A stretch of DNA of 64,000 bases from Lepidodermella squamata (Eukaryota > Gastrotricha). The stretch lies in the NCBI GenBank assembly GCA_047495785.1, contig JBLDXI010000004.1, forward strand, positions 496,001 to 560,000, in the 5' to 3' direction. Below the pieces are notes generated by a model. It was not told the DNA's origin, ran no database searches, and was given only the letters and a program-made list of their open reading frames with translations. Made by a program: the position numbers and the translations under genes. This document shows, one piece after another, positions 42,957-53,677 of this stretch (positions within the stretch are counted from its first letter, which is position 1; the number at the start of each line of letters is the position of its first letter).

Positions 42957-45803
42957 GAACCTGGCGCCCTGTCCGTTGCTGACAAGAAAAACAGTAATGA
43001 AACTATTAACTTCCCATGCTACTTGATCAACACTAGACAGCTAACAAATCCGTATAAAGTTTCTCTGTTATTACTCAATCTCCTAACTACAAATGTAATC
43101 TTTGCCTTTATAACTGAAACGTGGTACAATGATGATTTCAATTCTTCCTTCTTCGAAAATAATGGATATAAGGTTCATAGAGCTGACAGAACAGACCGAG
43201 AACGTGGTGGATCCATGCTACTCATTCACAAATCTTACGAATCCACCCTTGTAGCACAAACCTCGATTAAAGGATACTGTGAGATTGTTATATGCGACGT
43301 CCTCATTAATGATATAAAGTTACGTCTGTGTTGCACTTATAAATCTCCTAGCGCCGATAACACTGTTACGGAAGAAATGTGTAGCTTTATTGAAGAGCAT
43401 CTAACCGATACTTTGTTTGTACTAGCCGGTGACTTCAACTTTCCGGACATCAAGTGGAATAACCTCACTCACTGTGGCGGAGGGAAAGAACAAATGTTTA
43501 TCAATCTTGTTAATGATATTAATTCCAGTCAACTTGCCACGGAACCAAACGGACCTGAACATAAAAACATTCTTAATCTTATCATTACAAATAACCCTAT
43601 GTCAATCAACAATATTGTTACTGACAAATCATTCGAGCCTACTGATCATTGTACAGTTAAATTTTCTATTAATCTCAGCGGTGTTACATCTCTTAATAAT
43701 GATGACAATAGATACATCGATGACTATCTCAACGCTGACTATGACAAAATATCGAAATTACTTCTGAGTTATGATTGGGACGATCTACTATCAACGTGCA
43801 ATGATGTGAATGAACAATATGCGCTTTTCTTATCAATATATACAGATATTTGTGATAAATGCATTGTAAAAAAACTTGTCAAAAGCAAATACCGTTTACC
43901 ATGGTGCAATCGCGAGCTACATAGATTAGTTAGACGGAGAGACCGAGCCTGGTCGAAGTATACTCGTTGCGGCAAGAAAAATGACGATCTAAATAAATAT
44001 TGCAAAATCTCTCGTAAGACTATAGCTTTAAATAACTCTCTAAGAGAGTCATATGAAACACAACTAGCTAACACTAATAATATGAAAAAACTGTGTAAAT
44101 ATGTGAATAACCATATGAAATTTAAATCTAGAATACCTTCAATACTTGTTGACGGCGAGACTATCTGTGATCCCTTGAAAAAAGCTGAATTATTTGCGAA
44201 GTTCTTCAAATCTCACTTTACTCTTGACGATGGCTGTAAATTAAATGTACAAAACAAACCATGCGTTGTAAATGACTTATATTTCTCAGAACCCTCAATT
44301 ATTGAAGCTCTTAAGAAAATAAAAATAAACTCTCCAGCTGGCCCTGATCTTATAAATCCATACTTTGTTAGCAAAACTGTAAATGCTCTAGCTAAACCTT
44401 TATCTATAATCTTTAACTCTAGCTATTCTTCTGGTTCTGTTCCATTCTTCTGGAAATTAGCCAATGTAACGCCTGTATTTAAAAAAGGCTCACCTAATCT
44501 TGTTGACAATTATAGACCAATTAGCATTACCTCTCTACCTTGCCGTATAATGGAATCAATTATAAGAAAACAATGGATAAGAGTATTACTTTATGAAAAA
44601 ATAATATCCTACGAGCAGTTTGGTTTTATATCTGAAAAATCGTGTGAAACGCAACTATTAGACTGTTTAAATAAATGGTGCGATCTTGTAGACAGAGGAA
44701 TGACACTACACTGTATATACTTCGATCTTTCTAAAGCCTTCGATACGGTCCCACACGCTAAACTTCTCGATGTCTTAAAATCTTTCAATATTAATGAATG
44801 TTTATATAATTGGATATCATCTTTTCTAACAGGACGTAAATTTCGCGTAAAAATACATAATTGCTTCTCTGAATTGTACGATGTGACCAGCGGTGTCCCA
44901 CAAGGGAGTGTCTTGGGCCCCTTGCTATTTTTATTGTATATAAATGACTTACCAAAATATATCAAATTCAGCATCATTCGTCTATTCGCCGATGATATTA
45001 AACTATTTCCTCATACCTCCTTAACTCCTATTGATCAAAGCACCAAACGTTTTAGCTATGAATATATCCAAAGAGACGTTGATAATATTGTAAACTATCT
45101 CAAAGAACGCCAGCTTATTTTGAACCCGGACAAATGTGTTGTTTTGAAAATTAATACTACTGAATGTGTAAATATTGTAATCGGACAAAAATATCTAGAA
45201 TGTGTGGATGAAATTAAAGATCTGGGTGTTATTGTTGACAGCCGTCTGACTTTCTCCAGCCAATGTGCCAAAACTGTTGCTAAAGCCAGAAAAATATGCG
45301 GTATGATTTTACGCTCGTTCCAAACGAAGAAAACTGAAATACTAATGAAAGCCTTTGACATTTATGTGCTACCCATCTTACTCTATTGTAGTACTGTTTG
45401 GTCTCCAAGACTAATTGGCGACCAAAAGTTATTGGAAGGTGTGCAAAAAACGTTTACCTGGCGCGTGATGAAAACGCATGACTACGAAAAAAGACTTCTA
45501 AAACTTAGCCGCTTAACTATTATTCAGCGTCACTTGGTTAGAGATATATGTGTAACTAATGATATATTGAAAGACAATGTTAATCTAGATACGAAATGTT
45601 TTTTCGATGTTAAAAAATCAAACTATGATACACGTAGCCATAAATATTTTCTCCTAATGCGTAAATCTCATCTTGATGTGCTATTTCATTTCTTTAGCTT
45701 TAGAGTTATAAATAATTGGAACAAATTGCCAGCCTTTATTATAGATATTAATGATCGACTAATCTTTAAAAACCATATAAAAAATATTATTACAAAAATA
45801 TAA
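42957..45803 (+). CDS. LINE ORF2: AP endonuclease plus reverse transcriptase
   Basis: Open from just after the ORF1 TAG to 45803, about 948 codons. The endonuclease region has FAFITETWYNDDF, LAGDFNFPDIKWNN and TDHCTVKFSI. The reverse transcriptase follows: SPAGPDLINPYF, NYRPISITSLPCRIMESII, YFDLSKAFDTV, GVPQGSVLGPLLFLLYIND and the catalytic FADDIKLF. The C-terminal tail has LPILLYCSTVWSP and NNWNKLPAFI. The set fits the CR1/jockey group. The first AUG lies about 76 codons into the frame, well inside the endonuclease, so initiation is unusual. No disabling mutation was seen. It would copy element RNA by target-primed reverse transcription. Confidence 0.85.
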   Translation, partial: EPGALSVADKKNSNETINFPCYLINTRQLTNPYKVSLLLLNLLTTNVIFAFITETWYNDDFNSSFFENNGYKVHRADRTDRERGGSMLLIHKSYESTLVAQTSIKGYCEIVICDVLINDIKLRLCCTYKSPSADNTVTEEMCSFIEEHLTDTLFVLAGDFNFPDIKWNNLTHCGGGKEQMFINLVNDINSSQLATEPNGPEHKNILNLIITNNPMSINNIVTDKSFEPTDHCTVKFSINLSGVTSLNNDDNRYIDDYLNADYDKISKLLLSYDWDDLLSTCNDVNEQYALFLSIYTDICDKCIVKKLVKSKYRLPWCNRELHRLVRRRDRAWSKYTRCGKKNDDLNKYCKISRKTIALNNSLRESYETQLANTNNMKKLCKYVNNHMKFKSRIPSILVDGETICDPLKKAELFAKFFKSHFTLDDGCKLNVQNKPCVVNDLYFSEPSIIEALKKIKINSPAGPDLINPYFVSKTVNALAKPLSIIFNSSYSSGSVPFFWKLANVTPVFKKGSPNLVDNYRPISITSLPCRIMESIIRKQWIRVLLYEKIISYEQFGFISEKSCETQLLDCLNKWCDLVDRGMTLHCIYFDLSKAFDTVPHAKLLDVLKSFNINECLYNWISSFLTGRKFRVKIHNCFSELYDVTSGVPQGSVLGPLLFLLYINDLPKYIKFSIIRLFADDIKLFPHTSLTPIDQSTKRFSYEYIQRDVDNIVNYLKERQLILNPDKCVVLKINTTECVNIVIGQKYLECVDEIKDLGVIVDSRLTFSSQCAKTVAKARKICGMILRSFQTKKTEILMKAFDIYVLPILLYCSTVWSPRLIGDQKLLEGVQKTFTWRVMKTHDYEKRLLKLSRLTIIQRHLVRDICVTNDILKDNVNLDTKCFFDVKKSNYDTRSHKYFLLMRKSHLDVLFHFFSFRVINNWNKLPAFIIDINDRLIFKNHIKNIITKI

Positions 45804-45951
45804 TGTGAGTGGACAGGGCGCATATGTGTCCCTGGCTCCTGATCGACTAATATATAATTTGTTATATATAATTAACTAGTATCTATGTGATAGATACATA
45901 CATATATTCATCATGTTTACGGAGCAAAATAAAACTAAACTAAACTAAACC
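45804..45951 (+). mobile_element. LINE 3' UTR and (AACTA)n tail
   Basis: It ends in AATAAAACTAAACTAAACTAAAC, a short tandem tail typical of CR1/jockey-type 3' ends. CACTA sequence resumes after it. Confidence 0.65.
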
Positions 45952-46303
45952 TGTTGGCTTTTATAAAAATAAGCATTATGAAATAAAAATGAAAAAAATG
46001 ATGAAGTTACATTTTTTTATGAATCGAAATGGAATGAGAGGGGAAAGGCGGGGTAGGGGGCTGGGGGCGATTCTAGCTAATAAACCATGAGCTAATAAGC
46101 TTTTCAGGCCAAACAGCTGTGATAAGCAAGAATTCCACGCCGACCCACCACTCGCTCAGAGCCTAGCTATTTAGCCATTCACGGGTTATTAGCTTCCCTG
46201 AATTTAGCTGAAATAGCTAATTAGGGGGACATAGGAGGGGTTATTAGCACTCTTGGTTCTTGGGTTTATTAGCTAGCTAATAAACTATACTTTTTTCCTA
46301 GTG

Positions 46304-46649
46304 AAGGCCTTATAAAAACATAATAATATGGCATTTAATCGATTTTTAACAACTTACACTGGCCAGATCATAATGGGACATTGGGATAGATCGTAGGAGT
46401 TCGACCCTACGTAGATCGTGCGATGAAATTAAATATAGATCCAGTCTATATTAGATATTAGACCACCAAAAGATCTTGACGTTTTAGCCACTTTCTCCTG
46501 GCATTGGGATCAAACCCAGTTAAATTTTCAAATTTCGCACTACATTGATTTCAAAGAAATTCCATTTTATTATGGTAATTTCACGAACCTTATTGATTTC
46601 CAAAATAGCAATATCTTTCAACAAATACGCATCACAGTTCATACATTCA
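46304..46649. repeat. Lectin promoter remainder joined to lectin downstream duplication
   Basis: 46304-46345 continues the lectin promoter relic. From about 46355 the sequence aligns with the post-lectin regions at about 24536 and 32272. The lectin coding part between them is absent. Confidence 0.65.
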
Positions 46650-47275
46650 TCAATCTAGCTCAATTATTTCCTCTCGGGATGAGCTCGGTGAAACTCGACC
46701 ATGCGAAGAAATATCCGAGACCAATGAGCCATTGGGCGAATTGTTTACCTGCGAAACTGACGAGCTTGCCTTCATCGAAGCCCGCCTTCTGTGCTGATAG
46801 GCATGCTTGCTGAGTTGAGACGCATTGTCGAAACGCTGCAAACACGCGAAGCATGTGACGGCAAATTTATCGGAATGGCGAGTTCGAACGTGATAGCGAA
46901 AACCGTTTAGGGAAGAATATGCCCTTCGATTAGGACAATATTCGCAAACGAATCCGAAATTTCGATTTTCTGCATGACTCAAATTGTAGGAGGTGGAAAG
47001 AGGTTTGACCTAAAGATAGTAGAAACACCTATACAAGACACTGGACAAGTATAACTTTTTACCGAAGGTGAATCATTGTAACAGGACGATTTAAATGAGT
47101 TCTCCGCAGCTGAATGGAAAGCTGAAAGCCTATCAGAGCTGGGTACGGCAGAGTTTTGCTTTGGTATAGATAGAGCCCACGGAGCTAGTGTACTAATCGA
47201 TATAATAGTCACTTTAGGAGAGGATCTACTCCGCGATAGGTTCAACGGCTTAGCATCAGTTTCATCCATTTTCAA
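46650..47275 (-). CDS. Two-finger C2H2 zinc-finger protein (copy 2)
   Basis: Exon 1 47275-47063 and exon 2 47009-46650 give 190 residues across a 53-bp intron. The fingers are FVCEYCPNRRAYSSLNGFRY followed by HVRTRH, and TCFACLQRFDNASQLSKHAYQH. The Ser-rich tail ends EEIIELD. Exon 1 shares SPKVTIISISTLAPWALSIP and SAFHSAAE with copy 1. Both copies have intact frames and conserved splice sites, which argues for function. It sits downstream of a deleted lectin copy, in the same relative order as copy 1. Confidence 0.75.
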
Positions 47276-48057
47276 AGAGTTATCTGGTTTCTAGAAACAA
47301 TGTAAAAAAATTAACATAAAATTAGAAAATAATAATTATAAAAATAATAATTAGAAATAATTAGAAAATAAAATAATTAGAAACGCTAATAACTGTGAAA
47401 CTTCATGCTATATATGACTTGAAAGGGAAATCGTAAACATTTGGTCCATGAGAAAAATTTGGTGATAAGTTTAGAAATTCTTTTTCGGTTTGTTCACCGC
47501 ACTTGAAGGGAAGATTTAGCGAAGTTAGCGACATTGGCTAGAAACATATTTTAATCGCGTCGCGAGTCGTGAAAAATCAGTTAAGCTGTTGTTTTAATTT
47601 TGTAAAAACGGATGCGATATAATGCTGCTTGCAAGCGTTATTCATTGACGAACACTACGTTTCAGGAAATACAAACGTGTTAAATTGAAACGGCTGGGCA
47701 CGCGATTGCTACGTGGCATAAAATTACAACTGTTTTGATGGCGCAGCGTTTTTTGAACCTGGCCGACCTTTCTAGGCCAAACGCATGCAGTGACCAGCTA
47801 CTGAATTTCACCGAAAATTAATTGTGAGATTGAAAATTATTATAATTTGAGGTACGATCAAAATCCTTTGAATCGAAACACAGTTCGAGTCCAAAGCCAG
47901 CTACAAAAATTCCGTAAAAATTGCCCGGCGTCTTAAATTTATTGAAATCACGTAATTTTTATCATTTATCAATTCATGTTTTTTTAATTATTTTATGGAG
48001 TGCTTGAAATTACTTGCATTTTTTATTTTTATCTTATGTTTCTAAATTTTAAGGGTT
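47276..48057. other. Intergenic, nothing recognised
   Basis: AT-rich spacer with no supported feature. Confidence 0.4.
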
Positions 48058-48215
48058 TAATGATGATAGGCATGTATCAAAATGGCTTGAACCTGAAATG
48101 GGTTGACGGGTCGGGGTACATTTTCGTCGTAGCAAGCTGGTTTACCCGCGATCAATCACTTTGCTGCTTACAAATGATGTATAATGCTGTTCTCAACCGC
48201 TTGGTGCAATGCTGA
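48058..48215 (+). pseudogene. Isolated C-type lectin domain relic
   Basis: The frame reads MMIGMYQNGLNLKWVDGSGY then IFVVASWFTRDQSLCCLQ. It aligns with the CTLD of genes C and D (WIGL..QNGVFKWDDGSDFTYVQAQWA...GC). No other module exons are recognisable around it and the frame stops at 48215. Confidence 0.55.
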
Positions 48216-48430
48216 GTTGCCATAAGCCTTTGGCGAGACGTTATTTCCTGGTTGACTATGATGCTCGCCTAACAAAACTATTCCAATCCGATTCACCAAC
48301 TATTTGTACACGGGTGCCACTACGCGTGCCGTACAGAGGTGACACACCCACCTGCGATTGGTCAAAGAGGCATTATGTAAAAACTATGCATGCTAAGAAC
48401 GCATATGAGCACTCGTTTTACTCCTGAATA

Positions 48431-49169
48431 TTTTTCGAGTGTCCTGCGCTGTTGTCCTGCTATGTAACGCTAGTTTTCAAGACAGCGCCTGAGGGCAAAG
48501 TCGCCGTGACGTACAGAGAAAGTCGAGCCATCCTAAAAGTAACCCTATTTTGGCTAGCAGCCTAGCCCTTAAATATCGCTCAGTCCCTGCGCCAAAAATC
48601 AGGCATACGCGTAATGACCCAGGTATTTTGAAACTCAATATTGGCTAGCTGCCTTGGTAAGCCGTCAAAAAATTAATAACGCAGTGACGTACAGTGAAAT
48701 TTGCTTTGTGACGTACAGATAATTCATGTTTTTCGCTATTAGAATGGAAACGCAGCCAGGTATCAGATTTTTGACGCGCGCAATCGAATCAGCGCACTAA
48801 AATACCCCTAGAAACAGTCATAGACCATAGCACTTTGGATAGTTATCGGGGTAAAATTATTTAGGACGGAACGACGAGACGCAGAGGTTTTTTCGCGCTG
48901 TAGCGTTAAATATTGCGAATTAGACACTCATATTTTTACTGTAGCTAATCCTAATAGCCTGCCGTATGGGCGCAAAAAATATTTGTCCCCGGATGTATTG
49001 TTACGTAACAGCGATTTTACAAAGTGGTCGGACGGAACGACGCGCAGGAATTCATAATTTTGAAAAACTATTTTTCGGCTTCAAATTCTCTGAATCTTCT
49101 GGGCGAAACAGCATGATCATATTTTTACATAGTCTACCAATGAGTAAATAATGAAAAAATGCATTCGGT
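48431..49169. repeat. Repeat-rich spacer with GTGACGTACAG and GGACGGAACGAC motifs
   Basis: Three GTGACGTACAG copies (about 48508, 48684, 48709) and two GGACGGAACGACG copies (about 48864, 49030). No gene was found. It probably consists of fragments of small transposons. Confidence 0.45.
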
Positions 49170-49179
49170 AAGACCTGAT

Positions 49180-50028
49180 AGGGTTTGGTTACTTTTCCGC
49201 TTTTTAAGTTCCGCTATTTCATTTCCGCTACATTTTTTTCCGCCGATGACCATTTCCGCTATTGCGTGTTCCGCCATTTTCATTTCCGCTATAGTATGAG
49301 TTCCGCCATGTACTTTTCCGCTATAACACACTTCCGCTATCAAGGGTTCCGCCAAATGACAGTTCCGCTATGGACTTTTCCGCTCCCAATTCTTTTCGCC
49401 AAGGTGATTTTCAGCTCTTCATTATAATGATCAGATCATTTTAACCAAAAAGCCACTGAAAGGAGAAGAGGGTGTTGAAAGCCTCTAACCGATATAACTT
49501 AAGAGGTTTCCCGTTTTCCTTCCGTAGTGAAACCGTTCAGCGGCTACGAGTAGGTTAGCAGCGAAGCTGCGTGAAAGGTTAAAATGCGCCAATAAAAAAT
49601 TGGCCAGGAATGCATGAAATAAATTAAATTATGAAATAAATATGAAATAATTAGTGTAATGATTCGATTGAATTTCGGTCGTATAGAGGAATTATCTTGT
49701 TATTAGCTCTACGTGGTTTTTCTACTGGCCTAATTATTGTTCCAGGGTTTCTCAAATTTTCCATTCGCCCCGGTTTTTAGAATTTAGAAAAATTGAGAGC
49801 CAATGAGAGCAAATGAGAGCCAAAAAGCGGAAGTGGAATAAAGCGGAAATGACCTTTAGCGGAAATGTTGTTGGCGGAAATCAAATTTGGCGGAAAGATG
49901 ATTGGCGGAAATGTCACTGGCGGAAGTGTACTTGTAGCGGAAAAGACATCAGGCGGAAATGATCATAGCGGAAAAAAAATCGGCGGAACTGAAAAAGCGG
50001 AAATTAAAAAGCGGAAAAGTAACCATAC
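49180..50028. mobile_element. Non-autonomous Mutator-like element with hexamer-array TIRs
   Basis: 849 bp flanked by a perfect 10-bp target duplication GACCTGATAG (49170-49179 and 50029-50038). The left arm starts GGTTTGGTTACTTTTCCGC and carries 13 TTCCGC hexamers to about 49382. The right arm carries 13 GCGGAA hexamers from about 49830 and ends GCGGAAAAGTAACCATAC. Outside the outermost about 20 bp the spacers are not inverted copies of each other; only the hexamers are kept. TSD length and arm design link it to the autonomous element at 58609-61613. It contains no coding region. Confidence 0.85.
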
Positions 50029-50078
50029 GACCTGATAGCTTATTGTACGCCGCATCACATTTCAATGTAGGGTCATCA

Positions 50079-50490
50079 GGACGGAACGACAGGACGGAAC
50101 AACGCTCTGATTATCTCAGCAACCCTGAGGAATTTCAAAAAATAAATTAGATATTCTGAATGAGCGTGAAAAGTTAGGGCGGTGTGCAAATTTGCGCATG
50201 ATTTGTGAGTGATTTGCGCGTGATTTGGGCATTATCTGCGCATACGGCTCTCACCCGTGTTGAGCGCGAAGTTCATGTGCGCGCGCGCACTCACACGCAC
50301 ATGCACGCGCTGTTCCACTATCCCGCCTTATTTCTTCCCCATTTTGGAAGATAATCGCGCGCAAATTAGTATCCCTCTCTAACTTTTCATGCTGATTCAG
50401 AATATCTAATTTATGTTTTGAAATTCCTCAGCGTTGAAAAGTTAATTTTTTGTCGTTCCGTCCGTCGTTCCGTCACGTGTCGTTCCGTCC
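50079..50490. mobile_element. MITE-like element with GGACGGAACGAC ends
   Basis: The left end has two GGACGGAAC(G/A)AC copies, and the right end has three inverted copies (GTCGTTCCGTCC and variants). Inward, 50125-50180 and 50375-50435 are inverted repeats sharing a TTAGATATTCTGAAT core and a CTGAGGAATTTCAAAA block. No clear target duplication was seen. The middle is CA/GC-rich. Confidence 0.6.
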
Positions 50491-51010
50491 ATGTGATTGC
50501 GCAACATCTATAGCATCTGACCGGAAAATTTTTCGGCCAAAATGTTGCCAACAAATATAGACGCAGCTTTACCCATCCCCGAGGCCTTTAAAAGTGCACC
50601 GCTTTTTTGAAATCGAATTAGAAACAATAATTGATGGACGGAACGACGCGACAGTGTCAAAAAATGTAACATCACCTGGTCAAAAAATATTTTGACTACG
50701 GCATCGAGCAATGTCTCAAATTGAAGCTTACATGGTCAACAACATTTAAACATATTAATATTACATAAGCACTTTCAACTGTCGTCAAAATGTTGTTGGG
50801 AAAAATTCCATCTTTTGGCATTTCGTCAATGTCAAATGTGTACCATTTTTGACAAGGTAAAAATCATGTTAACTGACAAAACTGACTATAGTCATATATA
50901 TTTTCTGAAAGCTCATGTCCAGGGCTTTCTGGAAATATATAAATTTCTATCTAAATCGCGAATTTTTTTTCCGGTGGTCAGGTTGACAGTTACACGTTTT
51001 TACCACTTTT

Positions 51011-51075
51011 TCAATCACCGATAATCGATAATCGATAATCGATTCGATTATCGATTATCGATTATCGGTGATTGA
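51011..51075. repeat. 65-bp perfect palindrome of CGATAAT units
   Basis: Arms of 32 bp (51011-51042 and 51044-51075) around one base. Each arm contains tandem ATCGATA units. Similar ATCGATAATCG runs occur near 11665 and 26420. Confidence 0.9.
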
Positions 51076-51784
51076 TTTCCATGATTCGGGTGATGATTGG
51101 TCCAATTTCATGGTGATTTTTGAGTTCATCGCATGAAAATAACCAAGTATCACTGAAATCAGCATAAAATCGCAATATTATCGATTATCGATAAATCGAT
51201 CGATATCTGATCGATAAAAATAAAAATCATCCGATCGGCACAAAAATTATATTGCTGGAAAGTACTGTTTAAGGGGATCTCGAAAATCAAAAAATCTTTC
51301 ATCTCGGATTTGTTTTGAGTGATTTATGACAGTTTCAATTTTTTCGCTCGAGATGACATTTTCTTGGCCGCACCCACACACTTTCAATGAAGAATCAGTT
51401 TAATTGTCCGCATTCAACTCAGTTTACATATTTTTTTCAAACAATAACAAAACAAAAAAATAAAACAAAATGGCCACAGAATTCTGTCAATTAAAAAAGA
51501 AAGTTAATTAAAATGTACCAATAATCCATCGAGGCGAGATTTTTTTGTATCAACTTTTTTTTTAAACCAGTTTGTTTTAAAAAAAGCTCCAATGATTTTC
51601 GAAATTCAAATATGCGTGCCTAAAAATCTTACGGCGTCACAGGAGAACGCGTGTCGTGAACATCTGGCGAGAAGAACAAACCGTATAGGCAGCGATATTT
51701 TGATAAACAACTCGTGACTGCGTTTTCGGTGTAGTCGGACAACGGACTAGCTAATGCGTTGTAAGAAAAGTCACGCGATCGCCT

Positions 51785-51808
51785 GGAACAGGACATCAAA
51801 ACAACACG
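51785..51808 (+). promoter_or_regulatory. Conserved upstream block of gene E
   Basis: AACAGGAC and AACAACACG in this order are shared with the gene D promoter (about 29767-29792) and the relic at about 34560-34590. Here it lies about 60-80 bp before the start codon. Confidence 0.4.
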
Positions 51809-51867
51809 TTATTCTCTCCGATTCTTCAAATATTTCAAACAATATTTTGCTCGGTTAACCACAACAA

Positions 51868-53677
51868 ATGACTGCTTTTCACAACTCTTTGCTGTTAATG
51901 CTGATGCTAGCGAAAAGTGACGTTGCTTGGGGCAGTAAGCCGTTGAACTGGGTTCGATGCTTCTCGCAGTTTAGCAACCGATTCACCAACTTTATTGAAG
52001 CTGCCTCTGGCTGTGATCCACTCAAAGAATATCAGGTTTTCCGTTTTAATTAGTTTCAATTGCTTGGAAATTAATCTTCTCCCTTATCAATAGTGGGGCT
52101 CCGTTTTCCGAACAGTCGGCGTCTGTAATACCGGGGTTTGCGGTCGATCATCTTTCTGTTTACGTTATATTCCATTTCTCCCTTTATTCGATTTTAGAAT
52201 GCCCGAATGTGCTACAAATACGCGGCTTTGAGCCCGTTTTGCGTGCCTGGAAACGTCGGCTGTAACAACCCGGGTGATATGAATGTAAGATTCGATAGAA
52301 TCATCAGAAGTATCTTAATAATTGATAATTAAATAATCGTAAAAATGTTAAGAAATTAGGAATTATTATTTTGAATAGTTTTCTGATTTTACGACAATTT
52401 TCGTTTTGTCTTTCAGACGTTCTGGTTCAATGATCAGAATGCGACGTTGAGCTTGAAATTCAACCTAAACGAATGTGAGAAGCAACGAGCTGTTTTCGAT
52501 GTGAGTACTTCGCTAATGTTATGACGTCATAGTTTTTTCAAATCTGTAATTATTAGAAATTGCAATTTCGGCGATGTACTTCAACCAACGCCATTCAAAC
52601 TTGCGTCCCGGACCCTTACACCTGCCCCAGCAATTGGGTTAGTTTCTAAATGTTGTCCATTCTCAACATTTTTATAGCAATTTGTTGTTTTATTCAATGT
52701 TCTGTTTTCACCTAGGTAACTGAATCAACGCTTTACCCAAATTTAGCTTCCTGCATCAACGGCACAAGTTAGCCCTCCCCTTTTTCTCGAGGATTTCTTT
52801 TGCAATTATTTCCTGGTGTAATAAATTGATCTTATTATCATGATTTTCAGTGACTGTTCCAGACAGCCAGAAGCCGCACATCCGCTGTTTCGACTCATCT
52901 TCTAGAAGATTCAAAGACTGCCGACCGCAAAGCTCAGGCTGTTTCGCTGGCAATGAAACTCGGCAGTACTCGACAGGGGTGTACATCGATCGCGATACTT
53001 GCCTGGTCGGAGTAAGATTTCGACGAACTAATCTGCTCGGCATTGTTTCGTATTTTTGAACAGAATGCTGTTTCCTGCAAAGATTCATCTGGGAAATTCT
53101 CCTGCTATACAGCTTGTCCTCAGGATCAAACTCAGGTAAAGCTCGACCATAGGCCAATGTTTCTGGTATTGGGTGCTTTCGTCTCAATTTAGGACAAGCT
53201 TTTCACTGGATTGGAGTCTTTTCAACTCAATCACGACGCGTGCTTGAGGGATATATCTCCGGTAAGTTTTATAACATGCAAATCTGTAATTCTTTGTAAT
53301 CTTTCTTTACAATACAATAAGTATTTCGGGCTATTTGTATTCAGCGACAAAGCATTCCCCTTGTAGAATGTGTCAAGCTTAATGCAACGCTAGCCACGAT
53401 CAAGTCAGCCGATGAGATGGCTATCGCATCGATTGTGATGGATGATCCGGAGTTTGGTTACATATACGCCTTCTGGATCGGCCTCACTCAGCAACAAGGC
53501 GTTCTGAAATGGGACGATGGTTCCGACTTCACGTATAACGATGCGATGTGGTATGGGCCTCGAGCCGATGGGTGCGTTGTTACCATCTTCAACTCCGATC
53601 CAGTCGCCGGATATCACTTCAAAAGCGTTCCATGTGATGGTGCTTTCCCACAAGTTCTATGCCAGAAGCCTTCCTAA
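51868..53677 (+). CDS. Gene E: lectin-like gene lacking module 6 and part of the CTLD
   Basis: Ten exons: 51868-52035, 52094-52135, 52198-52284, 52417-52500, 52557-52637, 52716-52767, 52851-53011, 53064-53135, 53193-53261 and 53345-53677, about 382 residues. Modules 1-5 are well conserved (VRCFSQFSNRFTNF, MCYKYAALSPFCVPGNVGC, IRCFDSSSRRFKDCRPQSSGC). In module 1 the middle cysteine is replaced (TNFIEAASGC instead of TSCLLAANGC). Exon 10 begins at RQSIPLVECVKLNATLATI, so the sixth module and the first CTLD strand region present in C and D are missing. The rest (FWIGLTQQQGVLKWDDGSDF, then VLCQKPS and stop) remains. The frame is intact, so it may be a functional shortened paralogue. Confidence 0.8.

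Larger units (their letters stand above)
34647..46303 (+). mobile_element. 11.66-kb CACTA transposon
   Basis: The termini read CACTAGGAAAAAAGTA at 34647 and the inverted counterpart TACTTTTTTCCTAGTG at 46303, an exact 16-bp terminal inverted repeat. The homology continues imperfectly (AG.TTATTAGCT). A 2-bp AA flanks each side. Subterminal regions hold many TTATTAGC/GCTAATAA copies in both orientations (34670-34800 and 46075-46290), a known CACTA trait. The element carries a two-gene set (35026-36927 and 37101-41304) and a nested LINE (about 42.2-45.95 kb). The insertion site can be read against the intact promoter of gene D. The ends and genes look intact, so activity is possible. Confidence 0.85.

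Noticed and set aside
50262-50320. CA/GC-rich stretch as a Z-DNA or promoter element
   Set aside because: It lies inside a MITE-like element and nothing links it to a gene.
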